A DNA stretch of 64,000 nucleotides from Phalacrocorax aristotelis (taxonomy: Eukaryota; Chordata; Aves; Suliformes; Phalacrocoracidae). Under the pieces are notes generated by a model. That model was not told where the DNA came from and did not search any database. It worked only from the letters and a program-made list of their open reading frames with translations. This document shows positions 52,101 to 64,000 of the stretch, one piece after another. Location: NCBI RefSeq assembly GCF_949628215.1, contig NC_134288.1, forward strand, positions 7,183,182-7,247,181. The letters run 5' to 3'. Positions within the stretch are counted from its first letter, which is position 1, and every line of letters starts with the position of its first letter. The translations under genes and the position numbers were made by a program.

Positions 52101-55100
52101 CCTTAGTCCTGAAGGGAAGGAGCCCGTCGTTTTGGTAGCCAAACCCAGAGCTGGCTGTCAGGATGAAAAGCCTGTAGTGTGTAGAAATAGCCTCTCTAGC
52201 GCCTCGTACCTTGTCGAACTGCGTGCACAACTCGTGGGGTGGGAGTTCAGGGGTGCACGGTCCCTCTGCAGCCCAGCACCTTGTCTGTACTAGACATAGA
52301 GGTACCCACCTGACCCCCTGCAGAGCTTGGGGCACAGTCAGGCAAACAGCGCTGCTGCCCAATTCTCATCTGTCCTAAGTGCCTGCCAGCTCCCATGCTG
52401 GAGAGAACTTTCTTGTGGTTCAGAGTTTTCTGAACAGTTTTTACAAGAGGGAAATTGGGGCTCACCTTGGTACTCTTCACACTCACAACACCAGTGACTC
52501 ATTAGCTCTTGGAAGTTGAGGATGTTAGCCAATGTGATTGCTTTCTTTCCTGCCCCTCCTGCTGTTGTCTCCCAGGGCCTTGGCACTTTGAGGTCCTGCA
52601 AAGGCCTATATTCAGTCCAACAACTGAAAGCTTTTTTCCCTATATGTCTTACCCTCTGGCCTCCCATCCAAGCCTCTGTTAATAGCTTTACTATTGCCTT
52701 GAGCTGTCTGGGGTGGGGAGGCCATTTGCTGCTCTTAAAATGCCTGAAGTGGAACCTAAGGTGACCTTGCCGTGGTTTTCCTGTGGTGGTTTACAGCCTT
52801 CTCGATACACTTGTATCCCCCTTCCACCATGAAGCTAGAGCTGCTAACTTGACTTTGAGAGTGATGATGGAGAGGAGGGAACCTGGCTGGCTGCTTGGCG
52901 TGCAGACTTAAGCACAACTCCTGCAGCTACTTTTCCCTTCCCCCTGATTCCTGATGCTGGTAAATGCTCTGCTGAAAATGTGCTGGTTGCTTGAATCTAC
53001 TTGGCTGGCTGTAAATTAACACACACAGTGCAATACAACCTGGTGTTAAGTTGTTCTCCCTCAAATGTATGGATTGATGGGCTTTGTCTTTAAACCCAAC
53101 TTTTGACTCTTTCATGTACCAACAGGGTGCTGTGGTTCTACGATCTGCAATGTAAGTCACTTAAGTTGACTCAAGATTAAGTTATTGTGGCTTGCTGATC
53201 CTGCAGAACTCCCCAGCTATCGCTTCAGCTAGACAAAACGGCGTGTCCATCTTTCAAAATACTTCCTTGCTCCTGAGTTAACATTTACCCTCTTCATCCT
53301 GCTCTTAGAGCCTTGCCGTTGCATTCTCCCTGTCCACTCAGCAGAGCTTGTTCCTTTATGCCCTGTAACAACAGCAGGGTTGTGTTGCTCTTGCAGCCTC
53401 AAACTCAAAGCTGATGTAGTTGAAGCACTACAAAACCGATGGGGACAAACCCTGCGCACGCCTGACCTCTGGGCTGCTGCTGTGGAGCATGTGTGGCTGT
53501 TTGTTTGAGACTCGGTGGAATGCAAATGCTTCAGATTAAGGGTTCAAATGATTTGCACTAGAATGAGACTCTTGTGATGAGACTGGGCTTGGTGGCTCTG
53601 AATAGCCAGGGCAGCCTAGTTAGTTTGACTTGTAATAAGCTACTGCTCTAAGGGGCTATAAAAGATCCTACATTAATGAGCTGTTAGGGCTACACTTCTA
53701 GGTTAGTTCAGACTTCTTTTTTTTGGCTATTAAGTTGTGCCTGAATGGTTGTCCAGTCCAGGCTGCTGCCTGTGACCAGCTCTGCTGCGCATCCCCGTCA
53801 GCCCTGAGTCACAGCAGTCATGCTCTGACTCAGGGTTTCTGACTCTCGCCTGGCCTCACAGCTCCCAGAGACTCTGCTGTCACCCTCTGAGTAACAGCCC
53901 TGACCCAAAGCAATGACTCAGACTTCCGAGGTGCTGCAGCATAGCGGTGGATCTCCCCTTATGGGTTAGGAAAGGGGCGATAAGCAAAGCTAGTGCTGCT
54001 TGGCAGGCAGTCAGTGCTGCCTTCAGCACCGAGCGCCTCCACTGCTGCCTCTTGTCTAATCTGCCTCGGGTTGTGGCTTATGGTGGGCAAAAAGCTATTG
54101 GGCCTAGACATAGGACTGCTGCCAGTAGCTGAGCTGGTGTTGGCAAAGGCAGGTCAGAAAATGGTGTTGAACTGAGCAGCCACTAACTTGCTCTGGCAGC
54201 TCCGTGGTTGCTGTGTTTTCAGATGGATGCAGTTGGAAACAAGAGTTGCATGGGGGAGAAGAAAGCAGCAGCATTATCTGAAATGACTGAAAGTGTCCAA
54301 AGCAAGCTAAAGGAGCAGACAGCCTCTAAAGAGGGGGGTTAAATACTTAATCCTGAACCTGGAGAAAATGTCAGCGTAGGAGGGGAAAACACACAAGATA
54401 TAGCTGCGTCCCTCTCAATTTCTGAAGGCTGGCTGACTTCAAAAATACACTTCTTGTAAAAGTCTTAGTTTTGCTGGAAATATGCAGTCTTGTCAGTTTT
54501 ATCCTTAAATCGTTTGAGGCTGAGGCTCTGATTGTAAAATGCCAAGAGGCTGTTGTTAGACAAATTATTGGGATAACTTAAAAATCAAAGCAGTTAATTA
54601 AAATCTCAGAGACACTCCTTGGGGCGGCAAGGAGACTGGGAGACCTGTAGCACTGTTACCTAAGCTGCTAGTCTCATGTCAAGCAAAACCAAGGTTTCTT
54701 CTTGCTTAAACAAATTGCATTCTGTCAGGGAAAGCAAAGTGTGCCATGGGAAGGATTTATTTCTTCTGATGTTGCTCTGCTTTGGCTGCTGAAGGGGAAA
54801 AGGTGTCTCCACCACAGTTCAGCCAGAACTGTGCTGCTGTCTGCTGTAGAACTTGAATACAAAGCGATGTGGCTGTGCCCTGTTTACCTTGCTGCAAGGC
54901 TAACCCTGCCTCCTGCCCTTTAGCTGCCATTGCAGTCAAACTATAGCAATAAAAAAAAAAATTAACTTGTGTTAATGACTGTGAAAGTGCATGCCTTGGC
55001 CTTGTGCTGAAATGGCCTGCATGGCGCAGTAGCCAGAAGTCTTGGTGCTTAAGATGAGGTGGCTGGAAGGAGGGTGCCTGTTGCGATGGGGTGCTGCTGC

Positions 55101-58100
55101 ACTGGCCTAGAGTAGGAACCATAGGCGAGGGCTGGACCCTGGCCAGCGTGGTGCTAGGAGGGTGGCAACGCTTCTTTTGTGGGCGAGTGTGTCCCCCTTT
55201 AAAAACAGAAAAACTTCTACCGCAAATGGAAATATAGTCCTTACTGATGTCAGGAGCTTTTGCTTGGAAGACTCTGTTCCCCAGTGAGATAAATATTTAT
55301 TGCAAATCCACAGTGTGCAGTGGAGCAGACTCTGGAGTCAGGATCTTGCAGGAGACTGTTTATGTGCGGGCTGTTCTTGGCGCTAATTCTATATTTCCTG
55401 AGGCCGAGTATGAGGAGCTGCTCCTGCGTGTTCGCTACTGAACGACTTGCTAGTCCGGCCAAGCGTAGGCTTTGCAGAACCAGGGAAGGAGTGACCAAAA
55501 CAATAGCTGGATCCCTGTGCTCTTGGCTGTGACAGTACTGGTGCAGAGAAGTGGTCAGGGAGTACTGGAAAACTGCTGCCAGCTGCTTGCCCCCTGCTCA
55601 GAGAGGGGAGGAAGCCTAGCCAGGAGTCCAGAGCTCTAAGAGAGGAAAATGCTCCTGGGAGTGACAGGTTTCCCAAAGTACAGCTGCGTTATCCCGAGTA
55701 GCACATGCTGTGTCTGCTGCTTTCTGGGCCCAAGCCAAGACAACCTCTGCACAAGTCGGTAATGTCTCTATTAAAAAAAAAAAAAACAAACCCAAAACAA
55801 AAAACCCCACATGCACCAAAACCCCAGCCTCTGTTGCTGCGGCTAACTAGGAAAATCCCTGCTGTTGAAATGTTTGTTTGTATAAATGCTTACACGGGTA
55901 TAGGCTGATAGCAGAGTGGGACGGATATGCCATCTCAAGTGCTTTTGTGCCGATAACTTCCTCTGCTACAATTTTTGCTGGCAGCTTTGCCAACAGAGCA
56001 AAACTCTAAATAGCATAACTGTGCTGGCAGAGCTCAACTGCCTGGGCTAAGCCTAAATCTTTGGACTACTACTTCTGATTAGATTAAAATGGATTGTGGG
56101 AGGGGAAGCATGTGTAGGGTGCAGCACTGGGAATCTTGACTGTACAAACAAGCTGGGATTAGCTGTATGGTGAGCCAGCTAGGAAAGTCACCCTTTGAAG
56201 TTGGATCTCTGGCTGGCTTGATTTTGCTAACGCTCCAGCATGAGGTAGTATAAAGATCCCCAAAATGCATGTCATGTGTTTCTTTCCAAGTGGAAATTCT
56301 GCTCCTGTGTGTGTCCAGGGAAATATTGGGGTGTAGCTGTATTCTAGGAAAGGGCAGTGAGGGCAGGCCTCTCCCTGGTGTGAGGGGGAAATATGATATA
56401 TAAAATATTCCAAGTATGAAGTAGCAGTATGAGAGATTGTCTGTAATGGAAAAGCTGCTTTGCTGGGGCCTTTATGTTATTTTATTTTTTCTTCCATAGA
56501 CCGAGATGCAATAGGAGGGAGCCTCCTGGTATAGAGTAGGGCAACTCACTCTGAGTTGTGAGCTGGAAGAACTGAATCCTTTTTTTAACCTTCAATAGAT
56601 ATTTCCAGCTTCAGACCTGAGCCCTGGGTAGTGAAGTTTCTGAAAAACCTATGATCAGGTTTGTAACCACCATAAAAATATAATCTTGTAATGAACTAGG
56701 TGTGTATTGCTGACCGTGACTGGGAGAACCTTCCGGGGGCACAAAATGGTTCTGCTGCAGTTGTTTTCCTCCTAAGTCACATGAGAGCTCCTGCTTTCCC
56801 CTCCTGCAGTTTTCCTCTGAACCTTATCTTTATTTGCCTCGGGGCAAGTGACTGACACACAGCCATCTGCAACTGCCTGCTGAGCTTTATCTCCTCTAGC
56901 TGGAGGGGCAAAGCAGTCATCTCCGCCCTGCTCGGGCTCTGTAGGTCTCTGGAGGTGGGCACTGAATATTTAGAGCAGCTATTTTGCCACCATCGCAGTA
57001 AACAGATCCCAGTATGTGCCTGTCTGGCAAAGGACTCAGTCTTTATGGCTTTGGTCTTGGTTGGTAACGGGGCAAGAACAGTTAAACAATTCATTCCTTT
57101 GAAATCTCTCTGTCCTCCTGCTTGCTTCTATGGCATGACCTGAAAGGTACTGGTGTACAGTGTGGTCTGAAGAGAGCAGGCTCTGTGTAAGCAAATGCGT
57201 GTGAGTTAAAAGGTAACTGAGGTTTGACTTTAAGAGCATGGAAGCCTATTTTCAGCGAGCAGAGCCTGGGAGGATTCATCCCTGCTGCAGGGGAGACACC
57301 TGTGACAGCGGGTTGCTCTCCAGAGCCCCGGATTACGGTGTGATTGTCACAGGGATTATGCCTCTGCTGCCGCATGAGCCCCCAGGAGAGCTGCTTGCGG
57401 CGACACAGCTTAAATAGCCACGGGGGAGTGACCCAGGCTGAGGCTGCGTTGGTGCCGGACACGCGATGCTGCGCCTGCCGCCGCGTAGCACGTGCGTTGC
57501 TGAGGGTGAGCACGTGGGGCGCGTTACGTGGCTGCAGGGGGACGGGTACCTGGTTGGACAGGGACTGGGGGCGCTTCTCTTAAGTCACCTTGGATGAGTG
57601 ATGCTTTTACCAGCTGGACAGCTCGTCAGCCTGCATGCTGTTCTTGCTCTAGCTTATTAAGCCAGAACCTGCTCCTTGCCTGTATTACCAAGCACAGTTT
57701 GAAATATAAATATATTTTTTTCCTCTTTAAGAGGCACAAAGAGATAGTGTGTAATAACTGGTGCTGGGGTACTGGAGATGCAGTGCTATCCCCTGCTGCA
57801 GTCAGGAGCTGCCTGCAAGCCCTAGTCTGTGCTTCTGTCTCCAATTTTCCCCTTAGTCCTCAGAGGTGTAATGGATTGACCTTTGCAGCTCACTGTGGCG
57901 GAGTCAACCTGTACGGTGTCTGTCACAGGAGACAGGCAAGGCTGCCTTTGCCCAAAGCCAATCTACCTGTGGTCCTACTCTAGGACTGCCTGAAAAGCAT
58001 TAAGCAAAGGCACAGTAGTAGTTAACTGTCTGGAAGCCTTGGGGTGAGCCTGTCATGCAGCTAAACACACATGTGTGCCTAGATGGGAGCTGTTTAACCT

Positions 58101-61100
58101 CTGTTCCTTGGCACAGAGGCCAGTGTGGGCTGTGTGTGCTGCAAATTATGTGGGACAGATTGACCAGGAGTGAGAAAGAGGTAAAATGGTGCCTTCCAAG
58201 CATGAGCACAAGGAGCTAGCACAAGTAGATTTTTTTACTCTGGCTGATGTGTTGAAGGAGTTAGGTGTGACCTAGATTGAAATATTGATATTTGCTTTGC
58301 TTTCATGACAAAAGCTACTTTTGGGGTTGGGTTCTGGGTTTTTTTTTCTACACAGAGCTGGAGCATGGTGGGAGGGAGTAGAGTGGTTTAGGTGGAAATA
58401 TAGGCCCTTCCCTTACTAGTCTGGCAGGAGCTGCCTCTGCTGGAAGTTCATGTTGCTTCTAATAACTTTACTTTTAATGCTTGTTAAGATGGGACGATAG
58501 AGCTCTCTTTGCCTGTTACCTTGCTGTGTGCCTCCCTCCCTCGGAGGTCAGCTCTATTTGGCTGACTTGCACCAGTCTGAGTCTCCACGTTCCCAGCTTT
58601 GTGTGGCTCTTCTATTTTCCTGGTCTGGGAGGCTGGCAGGCCTCAAGAGGGGGTGAGCTAAGCTCCTAACCCCTGCTCCTCTGAGCACTTTGTGTGAGCT
58701 TTAAAAGCTTCCTGGTTTGTGTACTCCTGCAAGAACTTGGTGGAAGTGAACTGTATGGAAATTCCCTCTTTGGGGCTTGGTGGCTTATAGAGCTTTGCAT
58801 CCTTGCATTGGGAAGGCCCCATTGGGTTTGGTGCTCTTTGGTTCATGATGCAGGATAGCACAAGGGCCAGGGTGGTGGCTTTGCAAGAATGATCTCTTAA
58901 TAACCAGGCTCCAAGGCTGAACCATGCAGGCAGCTGCTCATGTCGTTCAGAAGCCCTTTCTTGTTAAGCTGATCTAGACGTGTGTTGTGGTGGTATAAGG
59001 TGACATCTGCCCATGACAGCACAGGTCTGGGAAAGATGTTTCGTGTAATGCTGCTTGTGAGCTGATGCATACAACTGTCCCCCAGTACAGAGCCCCTGAC
59101 AAAAGCCCCATGCATTTATCTGTCCCTGCAGGCTACAAAGAGTTAACAGGCCTGCACCTCTGCCCCCTCTTCTGCCACCTCCCAGGCTGGCTCAGCTTCA
59201 TGTGCTTTTTGTCTGGGAAAGGTTGACTTTCACCTTGCTCCTGTTTACTCCTAGACTTGTGTACACAGGGCTGGGGAGGGAGGCAGGAGGCAGTGCCGTG
59301 TCTCCATGCCAGAGTTATGAACTTGGTAAAGAGCTCCCTGCGCTTAGGATACCCGAGTCCCTGCAGGTCTGACTTCCTTTGCAGCTTGCTGGCTGTGACC
59401 CTTCAGAGAAGCTTTTAATGAGCTCTGGTGTGTTTGATCAGAGAAAAGGGCCACCTGTAAAAGCTAGTTCTATGTCTGGAAAACTTTCTCTGCCCCAAAA
59501 CAGCATTTGGTTGTTTTTGAAAGGGTTTGCAGAGGCTGTGGTGAGGATGTGTGGGCTGCAGCAGGCGAGGTGCCTGGGTTTGTTGTTTCCCAGAACTAGC
59601 CAGCGGCTGGGGAAATTCACACATTGGACAGAAACTTTGCCTGCTGCCTCAATAAAGAGAGCTTCTCTCTTTGAGAAGAGGCTAGTGGTATGCTGGGGCT
59701 CTGAGTGAAAGCCCCAGGAGCACAAAATGGAGTGGGGTGGGCTAGGGATGGAGCACAGCAGGGCTGCAAGCCCTGCCTGGGGTGCCAAGGGTGTGATTCC
59801 TGTGCCTGAACTGAGCAAACAGTGTCTGGCTTCATCCAGTAGTGCAGCCTGTCTTGGGCTCAGACATGAGACCTCTGTGCCCGGCTTTTCCAGGAATGAC
59901 GCTCATAGTTCACGTGCCTGACGTGCTGGTTGTCTGGCAGGGAATAAACTTTTTTTTGTCACTGGCAGGCAGGAAAAGCTTCTGCTCCCCAGCATGTTGG
60001 TTAATCCCCCCTGGTGTTTACTGGGGATAAAAGCTGCTGCTTAACATGAAGGAAGAAATCCTGGAACTAGACTCCTGCAGAAAAGGTTGATTGCTGTACA
60101 GACCCCTCCTAGAGAAGAGCTTATTAATAGTAAGGCTTGACTTTGGCTGCTGGGGTGAGGTGGGGCTGTGCCACTGCCCAGTCTGACTCTCCCAGCAAGT
60201 CCCTGGCCCAGCTCCAGTGCTGGGATAACAGGTGGTGGAAAGCAGACTCCGAGCAGTGCTGGTGCCCTTCTCCAGCTGGCAGTTGCAGAAGGTGTTAAGC
60301 TGAATGTGGCCAGGGGTGACTTGGCAAGGGCTGGCCATGGTACTATGGCGGTCTCCTAGATTTTTTTCCTCTTGCCCGCAGCCTGTCAGCTGAGAAGGAA
60401 CCGCAGGCACCTTCCATGGTGCCTCTTTGCCTGGTAGCAGAGCTGTAGGGAGGACTGAATCCTCTTGGAAAGGGATGTGCTTTTTAAGCAGTTCTCCAGG
60501 GAGCTCTTTATGTGCCACTTGGGAAGCCCACAGCCCTTGTCTGTAAGTCTGTGAAAGTGGCTGTGTGCCCTCTCACAGGTGTGTATGCAAGGAATGTGCC
60601 TGCTCCGGACCTGCCCTTCGAGCGCGGCCCTGCAATGTTAACTCTTCCCAGGTTGCCCGTGCCCCAGGTCCCAGGAGGAGCCTGCTCCCTAGGAGAGCAT
60701 GTGAAACCTGGAGGGTAGGTATGGCGGTGCCCAGCAGCCCTCTGACTTCCCTGACAGATGAATCTGAAAAATGAGGCTCAATGCCTACAATAAAAGTGGC
60801 TTCCAGGAACTTCTCTCTCCTTGCTCAAGCAGGTGATGAAGCTTGAGTTCAGGGAACGCTCCCGTATACTTATTTACACTTGTGAGTCAGGCATTTCCTT
60901 GGTATGTCCTCTGGCTTGTAAACACTGTCTGTCCTGATTTAAATAGGGTTTTTTGATAGCCAAACCTGGTGCGTTCCACGGTATGTACTAATCACCATGG
61001 CTGTCTGCCACCACTTTGCTCACGGCTGGGCTGGTCTGGTAAGGCCAGCCTGCTGTCCAGCCATGCGGTGGCCTAAATGCGATTTTTCTTGAGCTGCCCT

Positions 61101-64000
61101 TGTTAGGACATCAGCTGGCCATGATTCATAACGAAGTACAGCATGAGTGGGCACAGGGGTGCGGCTCAGCAGAGTGCTCTTGCCAACATTGATCAGCCCT
61201 GGTGCGGCAGCTGGGTTATATGGATCTTCAGCAAATGTGCTCCCCAGCCCTGGTGTCCTAGCTCGGGCAGATGGGAACTGGGCTCTTCCCACTGCTTGAT
61301 GAAATGGCTGGAAGCTCTCATGGGAGCAGCTACTGTGTGCTGGCAGCCGTTTCCACTGCAGGTCTGGCTTTGGCTGGGTTTCATGTATCCTGAAATGAAT
61401 TTGCCTTGGGGTGAGTGATCCATAATGTTAGGAATGCCTGGTTCCAGGATGGGGGGGCATTTCTTCCCAGCTGTCCTTCCTCCCCAGCCCCCTTCCTATC
61501 ACCTAGTGCCAGGCTCAGGGAGAGTGGAGATGGGGTCTGGGAGGAGAGCTGGCATCAGCACTTCATGCCATCTACGCTGTTCGTTTCGTTATCCTCCAGT
61601 AGAGTTTCTGGGGAAACCAAAGATGCCTCAATAAGCTAATGAAAAGCACATCTAGTAGCCACTGCTCCTTGTGCAAAATGAGAAACACCTTGTCCTGACC
61701 ACAAGGCCTTGTTTCTGGCAAAACCGGTATGCTAATGGACAGGGAAATCTGGGCTGGAGGCAGGGCTGGGGCTGTGGCCAGAGGAAGCTGACGCATGGCT
61801 TGTGGCTGACCGTTGGCCTTTGCTTGTGAGATTGATAGTGGATATAATTCCTTAATTGGTATCACTGTTGGGCTGTAGGATGGGCTGCACCCAGCCAGGT
61901 GAGCAGGAGGGCTGATCTCAGCTGCTCAGGGTCTTGCTGCTGCCCTGGTGAAGCAGGCTCCAGTGGTGCAACCCAGCTCTAACTGTCCCTGTGAGTCTCT
62001 GATCCTTGCCCTTCTGAGGCTGTAGCTTGTGGTGAACCTGTACATGAAGGAGATCCCTCGAATGTGCAAGACACTGGAGTACATTAAAAAATATTCTCCT
62101 GGGTAGTTTAACCTTCAGGAACTGAGCCCAAGTTCTAGGAGACACCCAGGGAATGGGTTCCCAGTCTTTCTGTGGGGACAGCATGAAAGAATGTTGATGG
62201 CTTAGCCCCTAGCTATGGGACCCATCCATCTGCATTGTGCTTCTTGCTAGGGGGTACTTGACCCCTTCCCCTATCATGGTGATGACTTCATGGCTGTGGA
62301 AGCATCTGGAGCTGCTGGAATCTGTGGGCTGGTGTTGAGCAACCTGAGAGCTCGTACCTATGGTACCCTCACAAGGGCTGGCCCCAGGGCTGTGGAGCAA
62401 GAAGAAATAGTCTGGGAAAATTGCATAACCTTGGTGAGGGCAGGAGGTTTGGGCTTGTGGCTCCTTGAAGATCCAAGTGTAAAATGAGCTCTGGTGTATA
62501 AATGGCCATTGTGGCCAAACAGCTGATTCTCTGAGAGGCTGTCCTGCCGCTTTGCTGCATTCACCTGACCATAGGATGGGAACTTCATTTTACAGACTTG
62601 TTTGTTTACATGTGTTTTAAGAGGTGAGGTGGGGAAGCTCTTCCTTCAGGCAAGTCATTACTGATAACAAGTGCTCTTGAACGTCACACTATATTGCATT
62701 GCAATTCAGCTGAACTGACAGACCAGTTTTTAACTCTTGGGTGATTAAAATAGGTTTGTTCTCAATACAAGAAGCAACAATTTGCTTTGGTGTGAGGCTT
62801 CGGTGCTATGCAAACAACTGACCTATAGGTGCCAGACTCTTTTCTCTGGGAGTAGCAAGTCTTTCCACATCCCCCCTTACCCCAAACTGAAGGTATTGCT
62901 TTTCTAAATGCTTTTGCTACAAACTCCTGACCAAGATACTGTTGTGTTATTTTTCACCCTGTGGGTTCAAGTGAACTTCCTGAATCTGTAGTCCTCAGGA
63001 AATTCCCCTCCCAGACTGGCTCTCACTTCTGTTATGAGAAATTCATGGGGAACTCAGCTATTTCCAGGCTGATGAAGATGATGCTTTTGGCGGAGAGGAA
63101 GTTCAGCATTTAATGTTCTTCTGATGGAAGTAGTGTGCTCAGCACAGGCTCTGAACTCCTGACCTTTTGTGAAATGCTTCTGAAGAGTTGCCTGATACTT
63201 AACACTTCTCCACCCCCATTTACAGGTGAGGGAAACTGAGACCATGGATGCTGGATGGCTTGGCTACCCTGCCTCTGGAGACTTGCCAGATGATGAAGAC
63301 ATTGGTGAATTCAGGCCTCACTTAACTTCTGATGATGGGTTAGATATAGATGAGGCATCTGGGTCTGGAGGTAAGCAGGGAAGTGGGGGAAATGGGTCTT
63401 CATCAGTTGATGCTGTGAAATTTCTTCCAACACCAGCCTATGAGTGATGGGCTAAGTGCACAGCCAGAGCTCCAGAGGGAACGACAGTGTCAGGTGGAGA
63501 TGAGAAAGCCATGTGAATCGTAGTCACTCACAGATGAGAACAGTGAAAGTGACTGTACCATGATGTTGAATCACTTGGGGAGGACAGATAGAGGCCAGCC
63601 AAGCTTGTCTTACTGCAAGTGAAAAGGCATTGCACTGGCTGGATCTCTTTCTTTTTGAACTTCTGAGGAACTTAATAGTTTTTTTTAATTTTATTTTTAT
63701 TTTATTGAGGCAGTGTTAAAAGACTTAAAGTTAGTATCTCAGCTGAGGCCAAACAAGGTAAAGGACTAACTGGTGTTCAAGTGAACTCTGTGACATGCAA
63801 AGCTCCCTGCCCAAACCAGTTTCTGTAGCTCCATGTCCCTTTTACGTGAACATTTGTTTTCCCTAAAAGGGAGAGAGCAAGTGCTGAAATCGGTGCCTGA
63901 CATGTTTGGGCAGATCTGGTAACTAGAGGGCTGGTGAAGTATCCTTTAGGGATGGGTGGTAAGAGCGTTGCCCTCCACTGGCATTAGCTTAGCAAACTAT
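49107..64000 (+). CDS. SDC4: SDC4, syndecan-4 (5' part, coding exons 1-2)
   Basis: Syndecan-4 is a transmembrane heparan sulfate proteoglycan of focal adhesions and a co-receptor for growth factors and fibronectin. Coding exon 1 (49107-49187) is a signal peptide, MPLPRVPPVLRAALLLGILL then RAAAAES, ending at GTGAGT in phase 0. Coding exon 2 (63226-63370) reads VRETETMDAGWLGYPASGDL, PDDEDIGEF and DIDEASGSGG to a GTAAGC donor in phase 1. These correspond to chicken SDC4 as I remember it. Ser-Gly pairs in acidic surroundings (ASGD and ASGSG) are glycosaminoglycan attachment sites. Intron 1 is about 14 kb. The transmembrane and cytoplasmic exons lie beyond the window. Compared with remembered chicken SDC4 the signal peptide and the segment between the two attachment sites differ, consistent with another bird. 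Confidence 0.96.
49188..63225 (+). other. SDC4 intron 1 (about 14 kb)
   Basis: Long first intron, typical for syndecans. I found no coding exon, CR1 copy or RNA gene inside. It has A-rich runs near 54950 and 55770 and an AP-1 motif cluster near 53.85 kb. Short open frames throughout show no recognisable protein. Confidence 0.6.
53805..53920. promoter_or_regulatory. AP-1 site cluster in SDC4 intron 1
   Basis: Three exact TRE/AP-1 heptamers, TGAGTCA at 53805-53811 and TGACTCA at 53826-53832 and 53914-53920, plus a near match TGAGTAA at 53888-53894, fall within 116 bases. This density suggests an intronic enhancer responsive to AP-1 or related bZIP factors. Only the motifs are seen. Confidence 0.4.
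63371..64000 (+). other. SDC4 intron 2 (start)
   Basis: Begins with the GTAAGC donor after exon 2 and continues past the window edge. Nothing was recognised apart from a T/A-rich run near 63680-63710. Confidence 0.6.

Overview
The window looks like avian nuclear DNA. It has CR1 retrotransposon pieces with the typical bird 3' end, compact GC-rich genes with small introns, and a gene order matching the human 20q13.12 block SDC4 - SYS1 - (TP53TG5) - DBNDD2 - PIGT, which I recall lies on chicken chromosome 20. The SDC4 and PIGT proteins differ enough from my memory of chicken SDC4 and human PIGT that I do not name a species. All gene names rest on recognising translated exons from memory; no search was run.

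Layout. 1-3520 (-): 5' part of PIGT, eight coding exons, running off the left edge. 5340-12566 (-): DBNDD2, four coding exons, complete. 12.6-20.5 kb: no recognised gene, but there is an unidentified open stretch on the minus strand (16.19-17.53 kb). 20.6-29.2 kb: a repeat-rich block made of a CR1 5'/middle piece, a decayed FSIP2-like gene copy on the minus strand (22.0-25.5 kb), a 70-bp direct repeat at both sides of that copy, and a CR1 3' piece. 30.8-35.85 kb (+): a complete three-exon neuritin-family gene. 41.27-43.11 kb (-): SYS1, complete. 49.1-64 kb (+): SDC4, first two coding exons, running off the right edge.

The genes are not an operon or a pathway. PIGT and the neuritin-like protein are loosely linked because neuritins are GPI-anchored and PIGT belongs to the enzyme that attaches GPI anchors; I infer no functional coupling from their proximity. 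SYS1 is a Golgi membrane receptor, DBNDD2 a casein-kinase-1 binding protein, and SDC4 a heparan sulfate proteoglycan.

The most interesting item is the neuritin-family gene between SYS1 and DBNDD2, which is neither NRN1 nor a clear NRN1L and which mammals appear to lack at this position. It keeps all six family cysteines, a signal peptide and a hydrophobic GPI tail. The next most interesting is the FSIP2-like pseudogene block bounded by a 68/70 identical direct repeat and lying between two halves of a CR1.
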